From: an uncultured Pelagibacteraceae bacterium
Lineage (GTDB): Bacteria; Pseudomonadota; Alphaproteobacteria; Pelagibacterales; Pelagibacteraceae
DNA length: 64,000 nt
Direction: 5' to 3'
Assembly: GCA_902613915.1 (NCBI GenBank)
Contig: CACMJB010000001.1
Span: forward strand, 1 to 64,000
Every line of letters starts with the position of its first letter. Position 1 is the stretch's first letter. This document shows, piece by piece, positions 56,416 through 64,000 of this stretch. The notes under the pieces are model-generated. The model made no database searches, was not told the DNA's origin, and was given only the letters and a program-made list of their open reading frames with translations. A program made the position numbers and the translations under genes.

Positions 56416-57786
56416 TATAAATTTAGAGAGATCTGTATCTTTAACTAAATTACCTAAATTATCTTGTACGTATCTTTGATTAACAGTTATAGTTTCACCT
56501 GCTCTATCAGTTGCATTAAAACTTATATCATCTAGAACTTTTTCAATAATAGTATGCAATCTCCTTGCGCCAATATTTTCTACTGAAGAGTTGACCTCAG
56601 CTGAAATTTTAGCAAGCATATCTATACCGTCATCTGTAAACTCCAAGTTTACGTTTTCCGTTTTAAGAAGCTCTTTATATTGCTTGATTAAACTATTATC
56701 TGGTTCCTTTAGAATTCTTTTGAAATCTTCTTCTTTTAATGCATCTAACTCAACTCTTATAGGAAGCCTTCCTTGTAATTCAGGTAATAAATCAGATGGT
56801 TTAGCTAATTGAAATGCTCCTGAGGCTATGAATAAAATGTGGTCGGTTTTAATTGGACCGTGCTTAGTACTTACAGATGTACCTTCTATAAGAGGTAGCA
56901 AGTCTCTTTGTACACCTTCTCTCGAAACATCCCCGCCAACCCTATCGCTTCTTGCAGACACTTTATCTATTTCATCTAAGAATACTATTCCATTTTCTTC
57001 CGTAGCTTTTTTTGCCTCTGTTATAATCTTATCTTCCTCGATCATTTTGTCTGACTCTTGTGCAACTAGAATGTCGTGTGACTCCTTAACAGTCATCTTT
57101 TTCTTCTTGCCCTTTTTACCACCCATAGATTTTCCAAGAATATCTCCAAGATTAACCATTCCAATGTTTCCACCAGGCATTCCAGGTATTTCAAAACCTT
57201 GAAGCGGAGAAGAAGTATTTTGCACCTCTATTTCTATTTCGTTGTTATCTAGATCACCGTTTCTTAATCTTTTTCTAAAACTCTCTCTTGTAGCAACACT
57301 TGCTTTATTACCAACAAGAGCATCTAATACTTTCTCTTCAGCTTTTAGTTCTGCTTTAGCTTTAACTTCTTTTCTTCTCTTCTCTCTTTCCATAGCAATT
57401 GCTATCTCAATCAAATCTCTTATGATTTGTTCTACATCTCTTCCAACGTAACCTACTTCTGTAAATCTTGTAGCTTCGACTTTTATAAATGGAGCTTCTG
57501 CTAATTTTGAAAGTCTTCTAGAAATTTCTGTTTTACCAACACCTGTTGGCCCAATCATTAAAATATTTTTTGGAAGAACCTCATCTCTCATTTCATCTGA
57601 CAAAGCTTGTCTTCTCCATCTGTTTCTTAACGCAACAGCCACTGCTTTCTTTGCTTCTTTTTGGCCTATAACGTATCTGTCTAATTCAGATACAATTTCT
57701 CTAGGTGATAAAGCGCTTACTCTTGAGGTTTCTTTATTTTTATTTTTTACTACTTTTAAATTTGTAACTTTATTAGTTGGTGCCAT
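56410..57786 (-). CDS. hslU: HslUV protease ATPase subunit HslU
   Basis: The 458-residue AAA+ unfoldase has Walker [12 protein letters not shown] at 79-89, the intermediate I domain (Lys-rich, about 130-250), and Walker [16 protein letters not shown]. The C-terminal [19 protein letters not shown] includes sensor 2 (GARRL). It feeds unfolded proteins to HslV. It starts one base after hslV. Confidence 0.97.
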   Translation of the reverse strand: MAPTNKVTNLKVVKNKNKETSRVSALSPREIVSELDRYVIGQKEAKKAVAVALRNRWRRQALSDEMRDEVLPKNILMIGPTGVGKTEISRRLSKLAEAPFIKVEATRFTEVGYVGRDVEQIIRDLIEIAIAMEREKRRKEVKAKAELKAEEKVLDALVGNKASVATRESFRKRLRNGDLDNNEIEIEVQNTSSPLQGFEIPGMPGGNIGMVNLGDILGKSMGGKKGKKKKMTVKESHDILVAQESDKMIEEDKIITEAKKATEENGIVFLDEIDKVSARSDRVGGDVSREGVQRDLLPLIEGTSVSTKHGPIKTDHILFIASGAFQLAKPSDLLPELQGRLPIRVELDALKEEDFKRILKEPDNSLIKQYKELLKTENVNLEFTDDGIDMLAKISAEVNSSVENIGARRLHTIIEKVLDDISFNATDRAGETITVNQRYVQDNLGNLVKDTDLSKFIL

Positions 57787-57787
57787 A

Positions 57788-58327
57788 TTAAACTTTTTCT
57801 ATTGTAACGTTGTTATTAGTAAATACACATATGTCTGATGCAACTTTTATAGATTTTCTAGCTATATCCTCCGCGCTCATATCAGTTTCGGCTAAAACTT
57901 TTGCTGCGGCTAAGGCATAATTACCACCTGATCCAATTCCAATTATACCATCTTCTGGTTCTAAAACGTCTCCTGTCCCAGAAATTATAAAACTATGTTT
58001 TTTATCTGCAACAGCCATTAACGCTTCCAATCTTCTTAAAAATTTATCACTTCTCCAATCTTTTGCTAATTCAACTGCAGCTCTCTGCAAGTTGCCTGCA
58101 TGTTTTTCAAGTTTAGCCTCTAACCTTTCAAATAAAGTTAATGCATCGGCAGTTGAACCTGCAAACCCAGCGATCACTCCTCTACTTTCAATTTTTCTTA
58201 CTTTTTTTGCTTTGCTTTTTAAAACTGTGTTGCCAAGGCTAACTTGACCGTCACCCGCTACCACTGTTTCACCATTTTTTCTAAGTAAAACGATTGTAGT
58301 ACCGTGCCATTTTTCAGCTGTATTCAT
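57788..58327 (-). CDS. hslV: HslUV protease catalytic subunit HslV
   Basis: The 179-residue proteasome-like peptidase has a nine-residue propeptide followed by the processed N-terminal Thr of GTTIVL (T10), then [11 protein letters not shown] and [17 protein letters not shown]. It degrades proteins during stress. A sigma-32-like promoter lies 9-35 bases upstream of its ATG, in the gap to hisB. Confidence 0.96.
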   Translation of the reverse strand: MNTAEKWHGTTIVLLRKNGETVVAGDGQVSLGNTVLKSKAKKVRKIESRGVIAGFAGSTADALTLFERLEAKLEKHAGNLQRAAVELAKDWRSDKFLRRLEALMAVADKKHSFIISGTGDVLEPEDGIIGIGSGGNYALAAAKVLAETDMSAEDIARKSIKVASDICVFTNNNVTIEKV

Positions 58328-58335
58328 AATGTTAT

Positions 58336-58362
58336 ATGTGGAGATTAATTTAAGATCTTCAA
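58336..58362 (-). promoter_or_regulatory. Possible heat-shock (sigma-32-type) promoter of hslV-hslU
   Basis: On the minus strand, TTGAAG (58362-58357), a 13-base spacer and CTCCACAT (58343-58336) resemble the RpoH promoter pattern (CTTGAA, about 13-15 bases, CCCCAT). They lie just before hslV, a classic heat-shock gene. The match is partial, the region is AT-rich, and a sigma-70 alternative is possible. Confidence 0.35.
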
Positions 58363-58427
58363 TAGGTAATCTACTTTATTGATAAAATGAGTGAATATAT
58401 ATATATCAAATATTAATCAGCGTTATT

Positions 58428-59018
58428 ATGGCAAGAAAAGCAAAAATAAGTAGAAAAACAAAAGAAACCAGCATTTCAGTTTCCGTTAATTTAGACGGTA
58501 AAGGTAAGTATAAAATTAAAACTGGAATTGGTTTTCTTGACCATATGTTAGAACAGCTATCTAAACATTCATTAATAGATTTAGAAGTGAGCGCTAAAGG
58601 CGATACACACATTGATTTACATCACACTACCGAAGACACAGGAATAGCAATTGGTGAAGCTATTAAAAAAGCTGCAGGCAACCGAAAAGGGATTACAAGG
58701 TATGCCTCAACTATGATTCCAATGGATGAAACACTCAGCCGAGTTTCATTAGACGTATCAAATAGACCTTATTTAATTTGGAAAGTTAATTTACCGGTTG
58801 AGAAACTTGGCGAGATGGACACAGAATTGTTTAAAGAGTGGTTTCAAGCATTCTCTCAATCTGCCGGAGTTACCTTACACGTAGAAAACATTTACGGCGA
58901 AAATAGTCACCACAAAATTGAGTCTTGTTACAAAGGTTTAGCTAGATCATTAAAAGATGCATTAGCGATTGATAAAAGAATTAAAAACTCAATACCTTCG
59001 ACAAAAGGCTCTATTTAA
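58428..59018 (+). CDS. hisB: Imidazoleglycerol-phosphate dehydratase
   Basis: The 196-residue enzyme has the family's metal-binding His motifs ([46 protein letters not shown]). It is the monofunctional form, without a phosphatase domain. It is the first gene of hisB-H-A-F-E, which together turn PRFAR-type intermediates into imidazole acetol phosphate. hisG, hisD, hisC and hisI are not here. Confidence 0.96.
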   Translation: MARKAKISRKTKETSISVSVNLDGKGKYKIKTGIGFLDHMLEQLSKHSLIDLEVSAKGDTHIDLHHTTEDTGIAIGEAIKKAAGNRKGITRYASTMIPMDETLSRVSLDVSNRPYLIWKVNLPVEKLGEMDTELFKEWFQAFSQSAGVTLHVENIYGENSHHKIESCYKGLARSLKDALAIDKRIKNSIPSTKGSI

Positions 59019-59023
59019 TTTTG

Positions 59024-59650
59024 ATGAATGTCACAATCGTTGACTACCAATCGGGCAATATAAGCTCAGTTATAAACTCTTTTACAGAGGTCGCTAAAGA
59101 TAAAGTTAACTTAGAAGTAACTTCTGATATTAATAAAATTAAATCTAGCGATAAGATTGTTTTACCTGGTCAAGGATCATTTAAAAGCTGTGTAGACTCT
59201 TTAAATAATATTAATGGATTAGTAGATACGCTGAAGGATTTTGCAATTACAAACAAAAAACCATTATTAGGAATCTGTGTGGGTTTACAAATGTTTGCCG
59301 ATATTGGTTATGAAGATGCAGAAACAAGAGGTTTAGGATGGGTTGCTGGCAAAGTATCTAAAATTGATAATCAAAATGGAAAATTTAAACTTCCACATAT
59401 TGGTTGGAATGAAATTAATATACAAAAAGAGAGCCAAATATTTAAAGATATAGAAAATAAATCTCATATGTATTTCGTACACAGTTATGAATTTGTTCCA
59501 AAAGATAAGTCAGTTATCTCAGCAACAACAGATTATTCATCTAAGATTGTCTGTGCTGTTGAGAAGGACAATTTGTTTGGGACACAATTTCATCCTGAGA
59601 AGAGCGATAAAACCGGACTAAAAATTATCGATAATTTTTTAAAATTATAA
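59024..59650 (+). CDS. hisH: Imidazole glycerol phosphate synthase glutaminase subunit
   Basis: The class I glutamine amidotransferase, about 208 residues, has the nucleophile in LLGICVGLQMF and the His/Glu pair in TQFHPEKSD. It supplies ammonia to HisF. The start is taken at ATG 59024; a TTG at 59021 would add one residue. It ends exactly where hisA begins (one-base overlap). Confidence 0.95.
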   Translation: MNVTIVDYQSGNISSVINSFTEVAKDKVNLEVTSDINKIKSSDKIVLPGQGSFKSCVDSLNNINGLVDTLKDFAITNKKPLLGICVGLQMFADIGYEDAETRGLGWVAGKVSKIDNQNGKFKLPHIGWNEINIQKESQIFKDIENKSHMYFVHSYEFVPKDKSVISATTDYSSKIVCAVEKDNLFGTQFHPEKSDKTGLKIIDNFLKL

Positions 59651-60375
59651 TGAAAATATTTCCAGCTATAGACATAAAAGATAAAAAATGTGTGAGATTA
59701 ATCAAAGGAAATTTTGAAAATAAAACTGAATATAAAACCTCACCAATTAACCAAGCTGGTAAGTATAAAGATCATGGTTTTAAAAATTTACACATTGTTG
59801 ATTTAGACGGAGCTTTAACTGGAGAGACAGTTAACCTAGATATTATTAAGCAGATAGTTAGTAAATATGATTTTAAAATTGAAATAGGTGGTGGCGTGAG
59901 ATCACTAGATAGCATTAAACAATATATTGAAGCAGGTGTTGAGAAAGTAATTCTAGGAAGTGGCGCAATTAAAAATAAAGAATTTTTAAAAGAAGCTTGT
60001 CAAAAATTTAAAGATCAAATTGCGTTAGGATTAGATGCGAAGGAAGGAAAACTTTCCGTATCAGGTTGGAAAGAAAATCTTAATATTAAAACCACAGACT
60101 TTCTCAAAGAAGTGAATAGTTATGGTGTGAGCCGAATTATTTATACAGATATTAATAGGGACGGAATGAAAACAAGTCCTAATTTTGAAGAGACTAAAAA
60201 AATTGCAGAACTTGCTAATTGCCCTGTTGTGATTTCAGGAGGCGTGTCTTCAATAAATGATATTAAGAAAGCTAAAGAATTAAATAATAATAAAATTGAA
60301 GGTATCATTGTTGGAAAAGCTATTTATGACGGTGATATTAAACTTGAAGAGTTAGCAAAGGAGATTAGTGCTTAA
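59650..60375 (+). CDS. hisA: Phosphoribosylformimino-AICAR-P isomerase
   Basis: The 241-residue half-barrel duplication enzyme has the two phosphate-binding halves: [17 protein letters not shown] with the catalytic Asp, [24 protein letters not shown], and the second [12 protein letters not shown] and [11 protein letters not shown]. It isomerises ProFAR to PRFAR. It overlaps hisF by eight bases. Confidence 0.95.
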   Translation: MKIFPAIDIKDKKCVRLIKGNFENKTEYKTSPINQAGKYKDHGFKNLHIVDLDGALTGETVNLDIIKQIVSKYDFKIEIGGGVRSLDSIKQYIEAGVEKVILGSGAIKNKEFLKEACQKFKDQIALGLDAKEGKLSVSGWKENLNIKTTDFLKEVNSYGVSRIIYTDINRDGMKTSPNFEETKKIAELANCPVVISGGVSSINDIKKAKELNNNKIEGIIVGKAIYDGDIKLEELAKEISA

Positions 60376-61126
60376 AAATAGAATTATACCTTGTCTAGAT
60401 GTAAAGAACGGAAGAGTAGTTAAAGGTATTAACTTTGTTGAATTAAAAGATGCTGGTGACCCAGTTGAGCAAGCTAAAATTTATAGCGAGGGTGGAGCTG
60501 ATGAGATTTGTTTTTTAGATATAACAGCTTCTAATGAGAATAGAGATACGATCATTGATATTGTAAGAAAAACTGCAAAAGAATGTTTTGTCCCTCTTAC
60601 GGTTGGAGGTGGTGTTAGAACTATTCAAAATATAACTGATTTATTATTAGCAGGAGCAGACAAAGTTTCTATAAATACTGCTGCTGTTAAAAATATAAAT
60701 TTTGTTAAAGAGGCATCTAAAAAATTTGGCTCCCAATGTATTGTAGTAGCCATCGATGCTAAAAAAGTTTCTGAAAATAAATGGGAAGTTTTTACTCATG
60801 GTGGGAGAAACAAAACAGGTATTGATGCTGTTGAATTTGCTAAACAAGTAGAAACAAACGGTGCTGGAGAAATTTTATTAACCTCTATGGATAGAGATGG
60901 GACTAAGTCTGGCTATGACGTTGAATTATTAAAAGTAATTACAGTTAGCACTAATATTCCTGTTATTGCTTCTGGCGGAGTAGGAACTTTAGATCACCTT
61001 TATGATGGCATAGTTAAAGGTGGTGCAAGCGCTGTTCTAGCTGCTTCTATTTTCCATTACGGTGAATTTAAAATCAAAGAGGCTAAAGAATATTTGAATT
61101 CCAAAAATGTATCGGTAAGATTATAG
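60368..61126 (+). CDS. hisF: Imidazole glycerol phosphate synthase cyclase subunit
   Basis: The 252-residue TIM barrel starts at GTG 60368 and has the catalytic Asp in [48 protein letters not shown] and [11 protein letters not shown]. It forms IGP and AICAR with HisH; AICAR is the PurH substrate, also encoded in this window. It is followed by hisE after one base. Confidence 0.96.
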   Translation: MLKNRIIPCLDVKNGRVVKGINFVELKDAGDPVEQAKIYSEGGADEICFLDITASNENRDTIIDIVRKTAKECFVPLTVGGGVRTIQNITDLLLAGADKVSINTAAVKNINFVKEASKKFGSQCIVVAIDAKKVSENKWEVFTHGGRNKTGIDAVEFAKQVETNGAGEILLTSMDRDGTKSGYDVELLKVITVSTNIPVIASGGVGTLDHLYDGIVKGGASAVLAASIFHYGEFKIKEAKEYLNSKNVSVRL

Positions 61127-61127
61127 A

Positions 61128-61400
61128 ATGTTTGAAAATCTAGAGCAGTTAATAAAAACTATTAGGGAGAGGAAAAATTCTTCTCCTGATAAATCCTATA
61201 CAAATAAACTTCTTAACGATAAAAACCTAAGTGTTGCAAAAGTAAAAGAGGAAATAGGAGAATTAATTGAGGCTGTAGAACAAGATTCTAATAAAATTCA
61301 CGAAGCTACGGATGTTTTTTATCATTTAATGGTTTACCTAGAAGCTAATAATATTAAGATTGAAGACGTAATGAGTGAACTTAAGAAAAGACAAAAATGA
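61128..61400 (+). CDS. hisE: Phosphoribosyl-ATP pyrophosphatase
   Basis: The 90-residue protein of the MazG-like fold has SYTNKLLNDKN and the metal-binding KVKEEIGELIEAVEQDS and HEATDVFYHLMVYL. It hydrolyses PR-ATP, the second histidine step. It is the short, monofunctional form; hisI is elsewhere. It overlaps hinT by four bases. Confidence 0.93.
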   Translation: MFENLEQLIKTIRERKNSSPDKSYTNKLLNDKNLSVAKVKEEIGELIEAVEQDSNKIHEATDVFYHLMVYLEANNIKIEDVMSELKKRQK

Positions 61401-61753
61401 GTTACGATAAAAATAATATTTTTGCAAAAATTCTTAGAGGGGAAATACCGTGCAAGAAAGTTTATGAAAATGATTATGTTTTATCTTTTCACGATATAAA
61501 CCCCCAAAAAAAAATTCATGTTTTGGTAATACCTAAAGGTGAATACAAAAATTTGGACGATTTTACTGCTAATGCCTCTGATAAAGAAATAGTTGAGTTT
61601 AATAAAGCTATTACTCATGTATCAAATTTAGTTGGCGCTAAAGAGTCTGGTTATAGAGCATTAACAAATTTAGGAATTGATGGAGGTCAGGAAGTTCCTC
61701 ATCTACATTTTCATATTTTTGCTGGTGAAAAAATTGGAAAAATGGTGAACTAA
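61397..61753 (+). CDS. hinT: HIT family nucleotide hydrolase (HinT-like)
   Basis: The 118-residue protein has NIFAKILRGEIPCKKVYEN at the N-terminus and the HIT motif EVPHLHFHIFAGE near the end. HinT hydrolyses AMP-linked small molecules such as AMP-lysine. It overlaps both hisE and the GNAT gene, so it is translated with them. Confidence 0.93.
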   Translation: MSYDKNNIFAKILRGEIPCKKVYENDYVLSFHDINPQKKIHVLVIPKGEYKNLDDFTANASDKEIVEFNKAITHVSNLVGAKESGYRALTNLGIDGGQEVPHLHFHIFAGEKIGKMVN

Positions 61754-62259
61754 TGGTTTCAAGAGTTCGAAGATATTTTTTAGAAATAAAAGATTTTAGC
61801 AAACTTATCGATTTAAACTTACCTGAAAACTATAAAATAATTTTAGATGATAAAAAAGATTTTCAATTAAATAAGTTTTTTTACAAACAAATAGGCATTG
61901 ATCATTATTGGAGAGATAGACTTCTTTGGTCTGATAAAGAATGGTTTAAATATGTTTCAAATAAAAATTTAGAAACACATATATTAAAAAATGAAGATGA
62001 TTTAATTGGTTACTATGAGCAAGAATATCACCCAAATTTGAATGAAGTAGAATTGATTAATATGGGAGTACTAAAAGAATTTAGAGGACAAAAATTAGGT
62101 TCCACGCTTTTAAACCATGCAATAGCTAGTGCTTCTAGAAAAAATCCAAGTAGAATGTGGGTACATACTTGTAGCTTAGATCATAAGCATGCTTTACGAA
62201 ATTATAAATCAAAAGGTTTTGAAATTTTCAAAGAAGAAGAAATAGATTTTGTAGCTTAA
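61753..62259 (+). CDS. GNAT family N-acetyltransferase
   Basis: The 168-residue protein has the acetyl-CoA loop GVLKEFRGQKLGSTLLNHAI and a following HKHALRNYKSKGFEIFKEEE, characteristic of GNAT. The acceptor cannot be predicted. It is translationally coupled to hinT and convergent with lolA (4-base overlap). Confidence 0.85.
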   Translation: MVSRVRRYFLEIKDFSKLIDLNLPENYKIILDDKKDFQLNKFFYKQIGIDHYWRDRLLWSDKEWFKYVSNKNLETHILKNEDDLIGYYEQEYHPNLNEVELINMGVLKEFRGQKLGSTLLNHAIASASRKNPSRMWVHTCSLDHKHALRNYKSKGFEIFKEEEIDFVA

Positions 62260-62816
62260 TTTATCTCAGGTATTTTAAAAGTATCTTTCTTATAGACATC
62301 ATTTTTAGCAACAACATTCAATGTAAAATTTATATTATTGTTGTATTGATCGATAATTTTCCAACCTTTTAAGTCCAAATTTTTTTTATCAAACATAACC
62401 GACACTTGACTCTCACCTGAATAATCTAGTTTTATCATTTGATCATTTACTTCTAATTCACTTAATTGAACTATTTCTAATAATTTATCTTTATATAAGA
62501 TATTTAAAAATGGAGATTTTGATATGGGATAATAGTAAGTTTTATTATATTTTTTTTGAGTAATTGCTAATCTTTTATTATTTATAATTAGTTCTTTCTC
62601 TTTATCATCAAAGTAATCACATTTTAATTTTCCTGGAAACTCTAAAAGGCAGCTACCTTTTTCTGTCTTATCATTGATTAATTGATTAAAAGTAAATTCT
62701 AATGAATTTAAATTATTCAGTTGATTAATTATTTGATCTTTTTCATTTGCAAAGAGATTTGCAGTTAGAAAAAAAAAGATTAAGAACAGTTTAAAGAACT
62801 TCACGTTTACCAACAT
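62256..62816 (-). CDS. lolA: Outer-membrane lipoprotein carrier LolA
   Basis: The 186-residue periplasmic protein has a signal peptide ([18 protein letters not shown]), an open-barrel fold with [20 protein letters not shown], and late strands with [18 protein letters not shown]. It ferries lipoproteins to the outer membrane. Conservation is modest. Its start lies 26 bases inside ftsK in another frame, so it is coupled to it; position after ftsK is typical. Confidence 0.88.
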   Translation of the reverse strand: MLVNVKFFKLFLIFFFLTANLFANEKDQIINQLNNLNSLEFTFNQLINDKTEKGSCLLEFPGKLKCDYFDDKEKELIINNKRLAITQKKYNKTYYYPISKSPFLNILYKDKLLEIVQLSELEVNDQMIKLDYSGESQVSVMFDKKNLDLKGWKIIDQYNNNINFTLNVVAKNDVYKKDTFKIPEIN

Positions 62817-64000
62817 GATTTGCTTTACTAACGATACCTTTTTCTTCCATCATATCAATAATTCTTGCAGCTCTATTGTAGCCAATTTGAAGTTTCCTTT
62901 GCAAGAAACTTGTAGAAGCCTTGCCTTCTGATTTTATAATATCAACTGCTTGAGTATATAATTCATCTGCATCTCCATCACTTTCATCTACAGAAGTGCT
63001 TCCAGTTGTTTCTAAAGCTGTAATTTCATCCATATAATCTGGTTCACCTTGAGCCCTAATAGAGTTAGTAATTTTCTCTATTTCATTTTCTGATACAAAC
63101 GGACCGTGAATTCTGACTATTCTGTTTGCTGATGACATGAAAAGCATATCACCTTTTCCTAAAAGTTGTTCTGCTCCTTGCTCTCCTAAGATCGTTCTAC
63201 TGTCTATTTTAGAACTTACTTGAAAAGATATTCTCGTTGGAAAATTCGCTTTAATTGTGCCTGTAATAACATCAACACTCGGTCTTTGAGTTGCCATGAT
63301 AATATGAATACCTGCAGCTCTAGCCATCTGAGATAATTTTTGAATATAATTTTCTATTTCTTTGCCAGCCACAAGCATCAGATCTGACATCTCGTCAACT
63401 ACTACAACAATGTAAGGCATTTTTAATTTATGTTTAGCGTTGTAACCATCTATGTTTCTAACTCCTACCTTACTCATTAACTTGTACCTGCTGTTCATTT
63501 CTTTAACTGTCCAAGCAAGCGCTGAAGTTGCTTTTTTTGCATCAGTAATAACTGGAGTTAATAAATGCGGAATCCCCTCATAAGTGGATAGCTCTAACAT
63601 TTTAGGATCGATTAAAATAAATTTACAAAGATCAGGATTCAATTTGTACAGCAGCGAAACGATTATCGTATTGATACAGACTGATTTACCTGAACCAGTT
63701 GTTCCAGCAATTAATAGATGAGGCATGGTTGTTAGATCACCTACAATAGGCATTCCCGAAATACTTTTTCCAAGTGCAATAGGAAGCTTCACATCTTTCT
63801 TTTGAAATTTCTCATAAGAAATTATTTCTCTTAGTGAAACACTTTCTCTTGTCTCATTAGGTATTTCTATACCAACTGTATTTTTACCTGGTATAACCGA
63901 TACCCTTGCTGATGTGGAACTAGTATTTCTAGCTAAATCCTCTGATAGGTTTATAATTTTTGAAACTTTAACTCCCGGCGCAGGTTCAAACTCATATAAG
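62791..64000 (-). CDS. ftsK: DNA translocase FtsK, N-terminus beyond the window
   Basis: The frame is open from the window end. The visible part has the FtsK motor ([25 protein letters not shown] Walker [15 protein letters not shown] Walker [12 protein letters not shown]) and the C-terminal winged-helix gamma domain ([21 protein letters not shown]), which recognises KOPS-type sites. It moves chromosomes through the septum. The N-terminal membrane part is missing. The GTG at 63792 is internal and not a real start. Confidence 0.96.
   Translation of the reverse strand, partial: LYEFEPAPGVKVSKIINLSEDLARNTSSTSARVSVIPGKNTVGIEIPNETRESVSLREIISYEKFQKKDVKLPIALGKSISGMPIVGDLTTMPHLLIAGTTGSGKSVCINTIIVSLLYKLNPDLCKFILIDPKMLELSTYEGIPHLLTPVITDAKKATSALAWTVKEMNSRYKLMSKVGVRNIDGYNAKHKLKMPYIVVVVDEMSDLMLVAGKEIENYIQKLSQMARAAGIHIIMATQRPSVDVITGTIKANFPTRISFQVSSKIDSRTILGEQGAEQLLGKGDMLFMSSANRIVRIHGPFVSENEIEKITNSIRAQGEPDYMDEITALETTGSTSVDESDGDADELYTQAVDIIKSEGKASTSFLQRKLQIGYNRAARIIDMMEEKGIVSKANHVGKREVL

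Noticed and set aside
57242-57451. Plus-strand Ser-rich frame opposite hslU
   Set aside because: Serine-rich, low-complexity complement of the Lys/Glu-rich I domain of HslU; no independent evidence.
1-64000. CRISPR array, prophage, insertion sequence or rRNA operon
   Set aside because: I saw no regularly spaced repeats, transposase- or integrase-like proteins, phage structural genes or rRNA segments anywhere in the window.

Overview
The window looks like a continuous piece of an alphaproteobacterial chromosome of the SAR11/Pelagibacter type. The reasons are very low GC, Lys/Asn/Ile-rich proteins, intergenic gaps mostly under 100 bases, many 1-26 base gene overlaps, and alphaproteobacterial gene orders such as hemE | ppsR-maf-aroE-coaE-dnaQ | secB, rpe-heparinase-purH and hslVU next to hisBHAFE. 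I see no insertion sequence, prophage, CRISPR array or rRNA. The organism assignment is inferred from sequence style and synteny, not from a search.

Layout. 1-3.6 kb: rpsP (cut by the window start), ffh with a structured leader RNA, then dapF and ftsY on the other strand; both SRP GTPases lie within 3.3 kb. 3.6-5.4 kb: an alpha/beta hydrolase, a DMT exporter and a 59-residue membrane protein. 5.4-17.4 kb: a block on the minus strand for 2-hydroxyacid metabolism, with an amidase, a complete TRAP transporter (dctP, terminator, dctQ, dctM), a D-2-hydroxyacid dehydrogenase, glycolate oxidase glcD-glcE-glcF, an aminotransferase and an FMN 2-hydroxyacid oxidase. 17.4-22.1 kb: a PagL-like lipid A deacylase and the cytochrome c maturation genes ccmCDEFGH, preceded by a long hairpin. 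22.3-31.4 kb: hspQ, yciB, DUF2794, a BI-1 protein, an aldo/keto reductase, an IalB-like protein, argG, psiE-like, folD, yggT, mscS, hemD and hemC.

31.4-39.3 kb: tsaD, a MaoC-SDR fusion, an EVE protein, an acetyl-CoA synthetase with an unusual lysine-rich tail, and a two-gene Na+/acetate-type symporter that carries an EF-hand-like loop, has an 18-bp palindrome upstream and is closed by a strong terminator. 39.3-47.1 kb: rpe, a heparinase-like gene, purH, phhB, a 2OG-Fe(II) oxygenase, tRNA-Gly(GCC), an FkbM methyltransferase, a GT17 glycosyltransferase and a LON-domain protein; this is the most accessory-looking stretch. 47.1-50.8 kb: rho, hemJ, hemH and hemE, reading left. 50.83-51.10 kb: probable replication origin. 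51.1-64 kb: ppsR, maf, aroE, coaE and dnaQ reading right, secB, fxsA, a Tim44-like gene, smr, hslUV, hisBHAFE, hinT, a GNAT gene, lolA and ftsK (cut by the window end).

How it fits together. The organism appears to take up small organic acids (TRAP, Na+/acetate symporter) and oxidise or activate them (glycolate oxidase, acetyl-CoA synthetase). Reducing power would go to a c-type cytochrome chain whose haem genes are spread over two clusters here (hemCD and hemE-hemH-hemJ). The most notable signals are two candidate cis-acting RNAs (ffh and ccmC leaders), the probable oriC, the lysine-rich acetyl-CoA synthetase tail, the EF-hand-like symporter loop and the MaoC-SDR fusion. I did not find a clearly new multi-gene system; the best candidates are these individual elements.
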